Of a stretch of 64,000 nt of DNA, positions 32,471 through 41,941 are shown piece after piece. The stretch's first letter is position 1; each line of letters begins with the position of its first letter. The translations under genes and the position numbers were made by a program. Source of the DNA: Candidatus Abawacabacteria bacterium (GTDB taxonomy: Bacteria > Patescibacteriota > Gracilibacteria > RBG-16-42-10). Under the pieces are notes generated by a model. It saw nothing but the letters and a program-made list of their open reading frames with translations. It was not told where the DNA came from and did no database searches. The stretch is taken from assembly GCA_016207805.1 (NCBI GenBank), contig JACQZO010000011.1, forward strand, positions 52,308 through 116,307, written 5' to 3'.

Positions 32471-32849
32471 AGGATTTGTTTCTTTGATTAATGTTCTTGC
32501 CGTCACAGGTATTGGGGCCACTATTGTCATTTCTCTTCTTTGGCTTGCTTTGGGATCTTCTGATAATCATTTGCTTTTGCTTCGCTCCATGCAGGCGCGC
32601 AATGCTGCGACTGCTTGTGCTGAGGTTGCTTTGCAAGAAATTCAGAATACTACCACATATAGCGGCACCTATTCATTAACCATCAATGACATTGAATGTT
32701 CCTATACTGTAACCATAGGAACTGGAGAAGAACGTGAAGTAACCGCTTCAAGCACACATAATGGTGTTACTCGGAAAATAGAAATAGAGATTACACAAAT
32801 TAATCCCACGATAATTATCTCTTCTTGGCAAGAGGTTGCAGACTTTTAG
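32439..32849 (+). CDS. PilX-like minor pilin, divergent
   Basis: A 136-aa protein with a leader [12 protein letters not shown] and a hydrophobic helix [21 protein letters not shown] that lacks the usual Glu5 (Leu is there instead). [16 protein letters not shown] helix follows, as in PilX-type proteins. Loss of Glu5 is known for pseudopilins that cap a complex, so this may sit at the pilus tip. It overlaps its upstream neighbour by 32 bases. Confidence 0.75.
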   Translation: MAQLPFARYSKGFVSLINVLAVTGIGATIVISLLWLALGSSDNHLLLLRSMQARNAATACAEVALQEIQNTTTYSGTYSLTINDIECSYTVTIGTGEEREVTASSTHNGVTRKIEIEITQINPTIIISSWQEVADF

Positions 32850-32892
32850 CAGCTTACCTATACTCGTTCTGTTTATTACTAATTTTCTTTCC

Positions 32893-33339
32893 ATGAACTG
32901 TTTACGCAAAAATAAAGCAGGTTTTACACTGCTTGAAGTGTTACTGGTGGTAGCTGGTATTGCGATCCTTGCGGGTATTGTTATCCTAGCGATTAATCCT
33001 GGTAAACAGTTGGGTGAAACTCGAAATGCGCAAAGAAAAGTTGATGTTAATACAATTCTTAATGCTGTGTATCAATACAGTTTGGATAACAATGGCACAT
33101 TGCCTGCTAGTGTCACTACCACTCAAACAGAAATTTGTAAGACTGGAGGGACATGTACTGGTTTGATTGATTTGACTGTTTTGACCACCAATGAAAAATA
33201 TTTGACAGCTATTCCTACTGATCCTACTGGTTCTTCTACCAATGGAGCAGGATATGAAATCCTGAAAACAGCTAATGGACGTATCACAGTAGCTGCTCCT
33301 GATGCAGAATTAAGTGCTACCATTAGTGTAACTCGTTAA
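32893..33339 (+). CDS. Type IV pilin, probable major subunit
   Basis: A 148-aa prepilin starting at the ATG at 32893: leader [10 protein letters not shown], then [26 protein letters not shown] with Glu5. The mature domain has a [24 protein letters not shown] segment and a CKTGGTC cysteine pair, like the abundant pilins of CPR bacteria. It is last in the operon and followed by a strong terminator. Confidence 0.88.
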   Translation: MNCLRKNKAGFTLLEVLLVVAGIAILAGIVILAINPGKQLGETRNAQRKVDVNTILNAVYQYSLDNNGTLPASVTTTQTEICKTGGTCTGLIDLTVLTTNEKYLTAIPTDPTGSSTNGAGYEILKTANGRITVAAPDAELSATISVTR

Positions 33340-33360
33340 AGCAAGTTCTATTTTGTTTCA

Positions 33361-33398
33361 AAAGAGCTATGGAGATAAAAGCCATGGCTCTTTTTTTT
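33361..33398 (+). terminator. Rho-independent terminator of the pilus operon
   Basis: A 10-bp stem (AGAGCTATGG with CCATGGCTCT, one G-U pair) around a short loop, followed by eight T. It begins 21 bases after the last pilin stop. Confidence 0.88.
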
Positions 33399-33425
33399 AT
33401 CTATTCTTGTGTGTTTGTTCCGTGG

Positions 33426-33438
33426 TATAATGGAGGGA
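33426..33438 (+). promoter_or_regulatory. -10 box and Shine-Dalgarno-like site of the histidine kinase gene
   Basis: A consensus TATAAT (33426-33431) directly after the pilus terminator, with a weak TTCTTG -35 at 33404-33409, is followed by GGAGGG (33433-33438), 13 bases before the ATG. This is one of the very few Shine-Dalgarno-like sequences in the window. Confidence 0.5.
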
Positions 33439-33451
33439 TATATTTTAATCA

Positions 33452-35731
33452 ATGCGACTTTCTACCAAGGTAACAGTATTCATTTTTAGTGCGGCCATGC
33501 TGTCTACAGCTTTGGTAAGTTTTGTCACCTTTCAATTTACCCAAACAGCTCTGGAAAAAGTCATTGGTGATGGGCAATTAGACTTGGCCAGAAATACTAT
33601 GGATAAGCTGGATCGATTTTTGGCCGATTATTATCAGTCGATTGAGCAAATTAGCTTGCAAGTGAAAGCTAATCCTGTTTCTCAAGATAGCCGTTCCCTG
33701 CAAGCGATGGTGCTCGCTACGGGACCATGGCAAGGTTTTTATTATCTGAATAAAGAAGGAAACGTTGTTGCGGTGCTCAATAATAGTCAGCCGTATGATC
33801 AAGTGAAGGCTCAGGCTGATCCTTTGATCAAGGATGCTATCATGAAGCAAAAGATACAATATTCAGATCTTTCTTTCGAACCACAGAGCCTGCCCACTCT
33901 TTTATTTGCGGCTCCAGTTAACGGCGATGAAGTGTTATTAGGCTCAATTGCCTTTGATCAAATTGGCGAAATCCTTAATCAATTGGATGATGCCAATGTG
34001 TTTTTATTCAATAGAGAACAGTACTTAATAGCAAGTAATCAATATGAATTAAGTATTCGCTTAGGTGTTGATCAGCTTGATTACGATCAGCTGGAGGCCG
34101 TATTTGCTGGTGTGAGTACCATTTTTACTGGTAATAATTTGTATCAAAGTATTTCCCAATATGAAGGTAATGCCTATCAGGCATTACTCACTGCTGTTCC
34201 GGAACGTGGCTATAAGGACTTTCAAGGAAATGGCTGGGCATTGGTTATTGAAAAGCCGACTTTGCTAGTTTTTCAATCAGCTCGGTTGCAAGCTATCCAG
34301 TTAGTACTGTTAATTGTTGCTTTGTTATTGATTGTTGCCGGAATTGTCTTGTTTCTGTTACGAAGATACGTCACTACCCCAGTAATTGGGCTTACTCGTA
34401 TTGCTAGAGCTATTAATGCAGGAAACCTGCGGGCTCGGGCTTCGGTGCTGACCCGAGATGAGATTGGGGAATTGGCTCAGAGTTTTAATAATATGACTAC
34501 TAGGTTGGCTAGAGCGTATCATTTACTTAGTAATAGGTTGAAAGAGATAAAAAAGAAGAATATCACTTTGGAACAATATAGTGATGATTTGCATCTAGCG
34601 ATGAGGAAATTACGTAGCAGCAAGCAAGAAATTGCTCAGGCAAAGGGAAAGGTAGAGGCAATGCTACAAAGTGTTGGTGATGGAGTGATTGCCACCAATG
34701 CACAAGGGAAGGTTATTATGATCAATCAACAAGCGGCGACAATATTGAAGCTCAATGTCACGGATGTTGTGGGCAAAGAATGGTCACAGGTATTTACCTT
34801 GGTGAGTGAGAAGGGGAAGGTATTGGCGTGGGAAAAAGTGCCTCTTTATCAAGCTTTGGAGAAAAAAAGAACTATTACTACCACGCGTTATTCCTATCGA
34901 CGTCAGGATAATAGTATCTTGCCTGCCGTGATTACCTCTGCGCCGATGTTGCAAGGTGATAAATTAATCGGCGCATTAGATGTATTTCATGATTTGACTG
35001 AAGAGCGTGAAATTGACCAAGCAAAAACAGAATTTGTTTCCTTGGCATCTCATCAATTGCGTATGCCACTTTCTATTGTTAATTGGTACACTGAAATGTT
35101 GCTCAGTGGTGATGCGGGAAAACTGACACCAGCACAAAAAGAATATTTAAATGAGGTTTATGAAGGTAATCAGAGAATGACCAACTTAGTAAATACTTTA
35201 TTAAATGTATCACGTATTGAAACGGGTAAATTTATTCCTTCATTCCGTCCCACAGCATTGGATAAAGTCTTTCATGCAGCTATTACTGAGCTGCAGCCGC
35301 TTATCGATCACAAGAGCCTTAATGTTGAAAAAAGACTGGGGTTAGTACCTATGATTGATACTGATCCCGGACTAATCCAGATTTTGCTACAGAATCTGCT
35401 TTCTAATGCTATTAAGTATACGCCAACCCAAGGCAAGATTACTCTCAGAATGAGGCGCGATGGCAAGTATATTCTTCTGGAAGTGAGTGATACTGGTTAT
35501 GGCATTCCTGCCATTGAGCAGAAGCATATTTTTACTAAGCTATTTAGGGCTAGCAATATCAAGGAAAAAGATACTGATGGTACTGGACTCGGTCTCTATA
35601 TTGCTAAGGCAATAGTTAAACAACTAAAAGGCAAAGTTTGGTTTGAATCGCAAGAGGGGCGGGGGACAACCTTTTTTGTCCGTCTGCTCTGTAATGCTTG
35701 CTTAAAAGAGGAAAAAAAGCTGGTTGGATAA
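33452..35731 (+). CDS. Membrane sensor histidine kinase with HAMP and PAS domains
   Basis: A 759-aa kinase: N-terminal helix (7-28), an extracellular sensor of about 240 residues, second helix (280-303), HAMP (304-357), coiled coil (360-400), PAS (402-515), HisKA with phospho-acceptor H534 (ASHQLRMPL) and an ATPase domain with N box NLLSNAIKYT, DTGYGIP, FTKLFRAS and GTGLGLYIAK. It has its own promoter between the pilus operon and the prepilin peptidase, so it is a candidate sensor for the CheY-like regulator at 27995. Its last 30 bases overlap the convergent peptidase gene. The ligand is unknown. Confidence 0.93.
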   Translation: MRLSTKVTVFIFSAAMLSTALVSFVTFQFTQTALEKVIGDGQLDLARNTMDKLDRFLADYYQSIEQISLQVKANPVSQDSRSLQAMVLATGPWQGFYYLNKEGNVVAVLNNSQPYDQVKAQADPLIKDAIMKQKIQYSDLSFEPQSLPTLLFAAPVNGDEVLLGSIAFDQIGEILNQLDDANVFLFNREQYLIASNQYELSIRLGVDQLDYDQLEAVFAGVSTIFTGNNLYQSISQYEGNAYQALLTAVPERGYKDFQGNGWALVIEKPTLLVFQSARLQAIQLVLLIVALLLIVAGIVLFLLRRYVTTPVIGLTRIARAINAGNLRARASVLTRDEIGELAQSFNNMTTRLARAYHLLSNRLKEIKKKNITLEQYSDDLHLAMRKLRSSKQEIAQAKGKVEAMLQSVGDGVIATNAQGKVIMINQQAATILKLNVTDVVGKEWSQVFTLVSEKGKVLAWEKVPLYQALEKKRTITTTRYSYRRQDNSILPAVITSAPMLQGDKLIGALDVFHDLTEEREIDQAKTEFVSLASHQLRMPLSIVNWYTEMLLSGDAGKLTPAQKEYLNEVYEGNQRMTNLVNTLLNVSRIETGKFIPSFRPTALDKVFHAAITELQPLIDHKSLNVEKRLGLVPMIDTDPGLIQILLQNLLSNAIKYTPTQGKITLRMRRDGKYILLEVSDTGYGIPAIEQKHIFTKLFRASNIKEKDTDGTGLGLYIAKAIVKQLKGKVWFESQEGRGTTFFVRLLCNACLKEEKKLVG

Positions 35732-36478
35732 TAGTGTGCTCAGCACTGTCCCTAGAATTAAGAAAGGTGTGAAGGGGATTTTGCTTTGGATTGAGGCCTT
35801 TTTATTAACTAAAAGTAGTATTGCGAAAAGGGCACCTAAGCAATAGGAGATGATAATGTTGATGCCAAATAGTGGTAAGGGAAGAGCAATAGCAAAAGTG
35901 AGTGCTAGATAAAAATCACCAATGCCCAGCCACTTTCCTCGGGATACTAGTATTTGAGTACCAAATAGAGCGAGAGCGATTATTAAACTCCAGAGCGTAT
36001 TAATTGTGAGCAATCGATAGTCAAGTACAGCGATTAAAACAGCAGCTATGGCTGCTGATAGTAACAAGTAAGGAGAGATTTCCATAAAGAGTACGTCAGA
36101 AAAAGCAATAGCAATTAATGTACTAAAATAAAAAGCATATAAACTAAAGTCTGCTAATACTGCTGTAGAGAATGTAGCTTCGGTGAGAAAGGGAAATTTC
36201 AGAAAAAGAAAGACAAAGGTCAAACCTGTGGTTAATTCTAGTAAAGGATAGATACTGGCAATCTTTTTTTGGCAATAAGCACATTTACCTTGCTGCCAGA
36301 AATAACTGAGAAGAGGAATGAGATGTTGTACTTTTAATTGTTGCTGGCAATGAGGACACTCTGATCTCCCCCAGAGTAGGCCGGGCTTTTTGCCATGCGA
36401 GCGAGTGATGATTACACTGGTAAAGCTGCCGATCGCTAGACCGAAAAGAAAAATGAAGAAAAGAATAATTGTCAGCAT
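35702..36478 (-). CDS. pilD: Type IV prepilin peptidase (PilD family)
   Basis: A 258-aa polytopic aspartyl protease that cleaves and N-methylates prepilins. The cytoplasmic zinc domain has CPHC and CAYC pairs (about residues 37-66). The catalytic aspartates are in SDVLFMEIS and GIGDFYLA. Length is standard. It overlaps the kinase gene tail to tail by 30 bases, which could make the two transcripts interfere. The five pilins upstream are its expected substrates. Confidence 0.93.
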   Translation of the reverse strand: MLTIILFFIFLFGLAIGSFTSVIITRSHGKKPGLLWGRSECPHCQQQLKVQHLIPLLSYFWQQGKCAYCQKKIASIYPLLELTTGLTFVFLFLKFPFLTEATFSTAVLADFSLYAFYFSTLIAIAFSDVLFMEISPYLLLSAAIAAVLIAVLDYRLLTINTLWSLIIALALFGTQILVSRGKWLGIGDFYLALTFAIALPLPLFGINIIISYCLGALFAILLLVNKKASIQSKIPFTPFLILGTVLSTLLSNQLFFLF

Positions 36479-36630
36479 TGGACTTCAGGAGAGAAAATTA
36501 CAATCAGCATCATACACTTTTATCTAGCTAGTAAAAATAACTCTCTTTATGTTTGAGATGTAGCAAAAACAAACTGTATGTTTTGCAATACGGTGGCATT
36601 CTTGTTATTTTTGTGCTGCTAAAAAACGAT

Positions 36631-36846
36631 ATGCAATTTAATATTGAGGAATTCTTTGTTACTCCTGTAGGTGTTCGTTGTAGAAGAGAAACTGCTGGCA
36701 GTGGAGACTTCCCACCTTTTAGTCCAGCTATGGAAGTGAGAATTGCTATAGTCCAGGTTTTGCCAACGCCTGCAATAATGGATGATGCTAGTCCAGAAGA
36801 GCAATTCTTTGAGCATCAAAGAGCAAGCTATGGAGCAATGCTGTGA
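36631..36846 (+). CDS. Small hypothetical protein
   Basis: A possible 71-aa protein from the ATG at 36631 (MQFNIEEFFV), ending 24 bases before argS on the same strand. It has no membrane helix and no recognised family, and ends in an acidic, Glu/Gln-rich stretch. An upstream TTG would add 26 residues with no clear merit. It fills a gap that otherwise has no feature, but could be chance. Confidence 0.35.
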   Translation: MQFNIEEFFVTPVGVRCRRETAGSGDFPPFSPAMEVRIAIVQVLPTPAIMDDASPEEQFFEHQRASYGAML

Positions 36847-36870
36847 TGAGTCGGCTATTTATTGATCACT

Positions 36871-38559
36871 ATGACCAATCTTAAGAAAAGTATTCAAGAG
36901 GTAGTAAAAGAGCTTTTTCAAATTGAGCTGGATGATGTTGTCTTGGAATTTCCCAAAGAACTGAGCTTTGGTGATATTGCCTTGCCAATTGCTATGCAAT
37001 TAAGTAAGCAAGTGAAAAAGAATCCGAGAGAAGTGGCTCAAGCCATAGTAGATGCTTTGGTTGGGCGAAAGTTGTCAGAAATTATTAAGTTAGAAATTGC
37101 TGGTCCTGGGTTTATCAATATTACCTGCTCGGTAGAATATTTATTGCATCAAGTAAATGAGGGATTTAAGGAATTGCAGCAAGAAAATAAAGATAAAAAG
37201 ATTCTTTTAGAATACGGTGCCGAAAATATTGCTAAATCAATGACTGTTGGCCATCTGCGTTCTAATATTATTGGTCAGGCTTGTGCCAATATGTATCGTG
37301 CTCTTGGTTGGTGGGTAACTACTGATAACCATTTGGGTGATTGGGGTCTCCAGTTTGGCAAGCTGATTGTGGCGTATCGTTTGTGGGGAAATAAAGAGGT
37401 CATTGAACAAGATCCGATTAATGAATTGGTAAAACTCTATGTTAGATTTCATGAAGAAGAAGATAAAGATACAACGTTAACTGACAAGGCAAGAGAAGAG
37501 TTTGCGAAATTAGAAAAAGGGGATGAGGAAAGTAAGAATTTGTGGCAGTGGTTTTATCATGAGAGTATGAAAGAGTTTCATGAACTGCATAATATTTTAG
37601 GTATTCATCATGACACTGAGTTGGGTGAGTCATTTTATTCTCCTTGGCTGCATCATATTGTCGAATTATGTAAGGAAAAAGGGATTACCAAGACAGCGGA
37701 CGATGGCGCAGTATACGTCGATTTTGGCAAAGAGAAGCCGCCTTTTTATATTCTCAAAAAAGATGGTTCTACACTTTATTCAACACGAGATATTGCCACT
37801 ATTGAGTGGCGTCTAACTGAATATCCCGGGTTGAATCGTATGGTGTATTTTGTCGATTACTCCCAAAAACTTCATTTTGATTCGCTTTTTGCTACTGCCA
37901 AAATGTTAGGACTCTATTGTGATTTTACTCTTGCTTATTTCGGGCTTGTCCGTCTACCTGAGGGGAAGATGTCTACGCGTAAAGGAAATGTGGTTTATCT
38001 GCGCCAGTTAATTGCTGAAGGAATAGCTCGTGCTCATCAGGTGCTATTAGAAAAAGGAGTAGACTTGCCCGAGACAGAAAAGGACGCATTGGCTAAAATG
38101 ATTGCCTTGGGTGCAATAAAATTTGGTGATCTAGTGCATAATCGCACTGGAGATATTACCTTTACTTGGGAAACGGCTATTAATTTCGAAGGAGATACAG
38201 CTACATATTTGCAATATACCCATGCGCGCATCAAAAGTGTTTTGCGCAAAGGTGAATATCAAGAAGTGGCCAATATCAAACCTGGGTATACCCTGCCTTT
38301 GGAACATCAATTATTGTCACTGCTGAGCAGGTTTCCTATTGTCATTGCTCGTGCTGCTGATGGCTATACACCTCATATATTAGCTCAATACTTGTTGGAA
38401 ATAGCTGCTTTGTTTAATCAGTTTTATAATGATGTACCGGTGATTAGAGCTGAGAGCGAAGAGCTGAGAGCTGAGAGATTGTATTTGGTTGCCCAAGTGG
38501 CTAAAGTATTAAAAGTTGGTTTAGCTCTTTTGGGGATTGATGTGCCGGAGAAGATGTGA
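36871..38559 (+). CDS. argS: Arginyl-tRNA synthetase
   Basis: A 562-aa class I synthetase charging tRNA-Arg, starting at the ATG at 36871. An N-terminal Arg-S additional domain is followed by the HIGH-type GHLRSNIIGQ, the GDWGLQFG motif and the KMSK-type GKMSTRKGN. The C-terminal anticodon domain ends in LKVGLALLGIDVPEKM. A heptamer array at 38445-38479 encodes RAESEELRAERL in a loop that is variable in the family, so function should be kept. Confidence 0.97.
   Translation: MTNLKKSIQEVVKELFQIELDDVVLEFPKELSFGDIALPIAMQLSKQVKKNPREVAQAIVDALVGRKLSEIIKLEIAGPGFINITCSVEYLLHQVNEGFKELQQENKDKKILLEYGAENIAKSMTVGHLRSNIIGQACANMYRALGWWVTTDNHLGDWGLQFGKLIVAYRLWGNKEVIEQDPINELVKLYVRFHEEEDKDTTLTDKAREEFAKLEKGDEESKNLWQWFYHESMKEFHELHNILGIHHDTELGESFYSPWLHHIVELCKEKGITKTADDGAVYVDFGKEKPPFYILKKDGSTLYSTRDIATIEWRLTEYPGLNRMVYFVDYSQKLHFDSLFATAKMLGLYCDFTLAYFGLVRLPEGKMSTRKGNVVYLRQLIAEGIARAHQVLLEKGVDLPETEKDALAKMIALGAIKFGDLVHNRTGDITFTWETAINFEGDTATYLQYTHARIKSVLRKGEYQEVANIKPGYTLPLEHQLLSLLSRFPIVIARAADGYTPHILAQYLLEIAALFNQFYNDVPVIRAESEELRAERLYLVAQVAKVLKVGLALLGIDVPEKM
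38445..38479. repeat. GCTGAGA heptamer array inside argS
   Basis: Four heptamers (GCTGAGA, GCGAAGA, GCTGAGA, GCTGAGA) in frame near the 3' end of argS, in a naturally charged, variable loop. Confidence 0.75.
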
Positions 38560-38592
38560 AAATTACAAATTACGGATTACGAATTACGAATG
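38559..38592. repeat. AATTACG heptamer array after argS
   Basis: Four heptamers start at the argS stop codon in the orientation seen after the lipoprotein gene at 22766. A second, different array (GATTCTA units, 38635-38665) follows 40 bases later. Confidence 0.85.
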
Positions 38593-38634
38593 AGGCTCAG
38601 CGGGGGAGAGCTCGAATTAATCCGGACAGGTAAT

Positions 38635-38665
38635 CTAGATTCTAGCTTCTAGATTTTAGATTCTC
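38635..38665. repeat. GATTCTA heptamer array
   Basis: Four heptamers (GATTCTA, GCTTCTA, GATTTTA, GATTCTC) in the argS-GH18 intergenic region. Confidence 0.8.
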
Positions 38666-38712
38666 TTCTGTGTTATTAAGAATAAGTGCAATACTAATAG
38701 TTTAAGTTTTTT

Positions 38713-40194
38713 ATGCGTAAGATTTTTCTCTCAACATTGATACTATTTTTAGTTTTTTATAGCTCGGTAGCTTGTGCTATGACTGCCAATCCTATTGTCT
38801 CTGCTTGGATTCCATCTTGGGATTTCATTGATGGGACTAATACCATAGTTAATAATGTGGATCTTTTTACTGAGATTAGTCCTTTTTGGTATTACCTAGA
38901 AGATAATGGCAATGTGATGCCTAGTAGTGGTTCGGAGAATAAAGAGTTTATTGATACTTTGCACAATTACGGTATTCGGGTAATTCCTAGTATTACCAAT
39001 AGCTTTAAAGATGAACGAGCCTCACAGGTAATGGCTGATGATGCTAAAAGAAAAAAGTTTGTTACTACGGTGATGAATTTAGTCAAGAAAAATAATTATG
39101 ATGGTATCGATATCGATTTCGAAGGCTTGAAATTAACTAACAAAGATAATTTTGTCATTTTGCTAAAAGATTTGGCTACGCAACTACATGCCCAAAATAA
39201 GTTTCTGACAGTAGCAGTACAAGCAAAAACATCCGATCCTGGTCCCTGGGAAACAGTGCAAGCGCAAGATTGGAAGGCAATTAGTGAAGCTGTCGATCGC
39301 TTTAGAATTATGGCCTATGATGAACACTATAGCGGCAGCCAAGCGGGGCCAATTTCTTCTACTCCATGGGTACAAAGCATCATGGATTTTGCTAAAACTC
39401 AAGTACCTGAAGAAAAGTTAATTCTAGGCTTGCCTTTGTATGGCTATAACTGGGGCGAAAAAGAAAAAACCTATGCAGTGACTTTTAAAGATTTGCAATA
39501 TCTACTGAAGAAACATAATCCCAGTATTCAATGGGATGAAGTTGGTAAGGAACCATTTATCGAATACGACAAAAAGAATGATGAAACTCAAGTCTCCGAC
39601 ATGAGAAAGGTATATTTCCAGAATAAAGACAGTATTAGTAGTAAGTGGAATGTGGCTAAGAAGTATCCTCTATCTGGCTTGATTTTTTGGCGACTGGGTG
39701 GAGAAGATGAAAGTGTTTGGCAATATTTACGAGAGGAAAAAACAGCGCTACTAAAGACAGGCGAGTTCAGTGATGTCACTACAGAGCATTGGGCATATAA
39801 ATATATTCAAGTATTGCGCAGCAAAGGCTTGAGCCAAGGGAATAATAATCAATTTTATCCAGAAAAAGGCCTGACTAGAGCTGAAGGATTAAAGATTGCT
39901 TTACTAGCCGGCAATATTCCCAAAACCAATTATCCGATTGTTGCTCGTTTTAAAGATATTAAAAAAGGTGATTGGTTCGAACACTTGGTGCAAACAGCCA
40001 GAGCTCGCTCAATTGTTAGTGGCCAAGGAGATAATTTCTTGCCGCATAAGTTTTTGAGTCGCAGTGAGGCGGTAAAAATCATTGACCGTAGTGGCGGTAC
40101 CAAAGTACCCAAAGAGATTGAACGTCCGCATGATGTTATTACCCGAGCAGAATATGCCAAGCTAGTAGCCGTTGGTTTTCGTTGGGGACGATAG
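38713..40194 (+). CDS. GH18 glycoside hydrolase with S-layer homology domains
   Basis: A 493-aa secreted protein. A signal peptide (1-22) is followed by a GH18 barrel of the YaaH/SleL-like type, with the catalytic DGIDIDFEG (130-138, Glu137) and a late LPLYGYNWG and GLIFWRLGGED. GH18 enzymes cleave chitin or peptidoglycan GlcNAc bonds. The C-terminal about 140 residues hold SLH repeats (FSDVTTEHWAYKYIQVLRSKG, RFKDIKKGDWFEHLVQTARARS) that anchor it to the cell wall. A wall-remodelling role is likely. The ATG follows a T-run. Confidence 0.88.
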   Translation: MRKIFLSTLILFLVFYSSVACAMTANPIVSAWIPSWDFIDGTNTIVNNVDLFTEISPFWYYLEDNGNVMPSSGSENKEFIDTLHNYGIRVIPSITNSFKDERASQVMADDAKRKKFVTTVMNLVKKNNYDGIDIDFEGLKLTNKDNFVILLKDLATQLHAQNKFLTVAVQAKTSDPGPWETVQAQDWKAISEAVDRFRIMAYDEHYSGSQAGPISSTPWVQSIMDFAKTQVPEEKLILGLPLYGYNWGEKEKTYAVTFKDLQYLLKKHNPSIQWDEVGKEPFIEYDKKNDETQVSDMRKVYFQNKDSISSKWNVAKKYPLSGLIFWRLGGEDESVWQYLREEKTALLKTGEFSDVTTEHWAYKYIQVLRSKGLSQGNNNQFYPEKGLTRAEGLKIALLAGNIPKTNYPIVARFKDIKKGDWFEHLVQTARARSIVSGQGDNFLPHKFLSRSEAVKIIDRSGGTKVPKEIERPHDVITRAEYAKLVAVGFRWGR

Positions 40195-40247
40195 TGATTG
40201 GCTAACAGCATTACCAGCGAGGACGATGGTTGGTAGTGCTAGTTGAT

Positions 40248-40446
40248 AATGCATGACAAATTAGCTTAGGTTATCGACCATTCCCTCCATTGTCATACCA
40301 AACTGGATTTGGTATCCAGCTAAGACAATGTCACCCTTAAAACTACAAGTTACTCTATAGCACTATTGTCCCTGCTGGGTACCGGATCTGGGTCCGGTAC
40401 GACAATCGGGGAATAGTTGTTAACTCAGCAGATGGATCAGTTATTA
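40248..40446. repeat. Two-hairpin palindromic element, copy A
   Basis: The 360-base gap between the GH18 and SLH genes is mostly this element. Left hairpin ACCAAACTGGATTTGGT (40295-40311), a 55-base core (40320-40374), right hairpin ACCGGATCTGGGTCCGGT (40381-40398), and a tail TAACTCAGCAGATGG. Copies B (57655-57800) and C (63745-63910) share its parts. Relative to the hairpins the core is inverted compared with copy C. Confidence 0.85.
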
Positions 40447-40553
40447 TCTGCCATGCTACAAGTGTGATCAAAGCATGTTTTTCGCGGTTGTGTTGTCGAT
40501 CCGTTTTTGCTCGAGAACACTCTATGTTAGGATGGGTGAGAATTATTGTTGCT

Positions 40554-41936
40554 ATGAGAAAAAGTGTGATCGGTTTGCTATGGGTATTAGCTTTTTCCTG
40601 GTTTGTTCCAGTTAGTTGGGCAGCAAATTTTCCTGACGTTCCTCCTTCGCATAGCTTTTATAGGCAAATTCAGTTTTTAAAAGATCGCCAAGTTGTTCAT
40701 GGCTTCGCTGATGGTACTTTCAAACCTGAACAGTCGATTACCCGGGGGGAGTTTTTGAAAATGTTGATGGGGATTGTTGGTTATACCAATTTGCCTTTGG
40801 TAACGGAAAATCCTTTTCCAGATGTGCCCAAAAATGAACCGCTAGCGCCTTATATCAAGCGGGCTGCTGATTTAGCTATTGTCCAAGGTTATGATGATGG
40901 TTTATTTCGGATGAATAGATCAGTGAATAGAGTAGAAGCTTTGAAATTACTCTTGCTAGTGAATCGCATTTTACCAGCACAATTGCCGCAGAGGCCTAAT
41001 TTCTCTGATGTTAATAGTAATCTATGGTATTACCCTTTTGCTAGTTATGCTTGGGAGCATCATTTATTTGCTGTCCCAGCCAACACCATGTTGAAGCCTG
41101 GGGAGTTTATGAACCGGGCTTTGGTGGCGGATTTATTATATCGTTTTTATCAAGATCGGCCGGATTTATTACCGGTAATACCAACAGCACCATTGCCGAC
41201 ATCATCAACAACTACTAATAATACTTCATTGCCCAGTCCTTCTCCTTCTTTGGGAACGAACTCTTCAGCGCCAGCTAACAACGCTCGATTGATCAGTGCT
41301 ATTCGTCTGGATATAGCCCCAACTTCCTTTACTAGTCCATGTCCGACAAATATTGATGCTTTAGTGACTGTTGCTGTGATGAGCACTACTAGTGGAGGAA
41401 CTGTCCGATACCGTCTTCTCGATAATGGTGTGCCGGCAACTGCGGAGACTACGATTACTATTCCGGTAGGAATGGTGGAAACTAATTTTACTATTCCAGT
41501 GCGTTATGCTTCTACCTTAGGGGTTGGTTTGCATGTTTTTAATCTGGAAGTTCTTGCGCCAGTGCGTATGATTTCAGAAGCGAAGACCATGAATTTTGTT
41601 TGTCACAATAGTATTACCAATACTGAATTAACTATCGCACCCAATACCATTTTTCAGTGTGGCAGAGACAATATGTATACGGTTAGCATGGGGCTATCCT
41701 TAGATGGCAGCGGCTCAGAAGGTACTGTGAAATATTACTGGCAGCATAATGATGGCAGACGAGTTGGCCCATTTGAAGCTACCTACGGTGCTGGTGAAAC
41801 ACAAATGAATATTCCTGACTATCAATGGACCATTGCTCATGCTGCCGCTAATGGTGAATACAGTTTGTTATTTTTTGCTATTCTTCCTAATAACATGAGT
41901 AGTACACCGATTACTGTTACTAAATCTTGTCACTAA
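40554..41936 (+). CDS. S-layer homology protein with Ig-like C-terminal domains
   Basis: A 460-aa secreted protein starting at the ATG at 40554, because MRKSVIGLLWVLAFSWFV is a signal peptide ending SWAA; two earlier in-frame starts lack this. Three SLH repeats follow (FPDVPPSHSFYRQIQFLKD, FPDVPKNEPLAPYIKRAA, FSDVNSNLWYYPFASYAWE). After a Pro/Thr/Ser linker come two similar beta domains, each with a cysteine pair (SFTSPCPTNIDALVTVAV and TIFQCGRDNMYTVSM). It is a wall-anchored surface protein of unknown binding role, beside another SLH protein. Confidence 0.85.
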   Translation: MRKSVIGLLWVLAFSWFVPVSWAANFPDVPPSHSFYRQIQFLKDRQVVHGFADGTFKPEQSITRGEFLKMLMGIVGYTNLPLVTENPFPDVPKNEPLAPYIKRAADLAIVQGYDDGLFRMNRSVNRVEALKLLLLVNRILPAQLPQRPNFSDVNSNLWYYPFASYAWEHHLFAVPANTMLKPGEFMNRALVADLLYRFYQDRPDLLPVIPTAPLPTSSTTTNNTSLPSPSPSLGTNSSAPANNARLISAIRLDIAPTSFTSPCPTNIDALVTVAVMSTTSGGTVRYRLLDNGVPATAETTITIPVGMVETNFTIPVRYASTLGVGLHVFNLEVLAPVRMISEAKTMNFVCHNSITNTELTIAPNTIFQCGRDNMYTVSMGLSLDGSGSEGTVKYYWQHNDGRRVGPFEATYGAGETQMNIPDYQWTIAHAAANGEYSLLFFAILPNNMSSTPITVTKSCH

Positions 41937-41941
41937 ACTCT

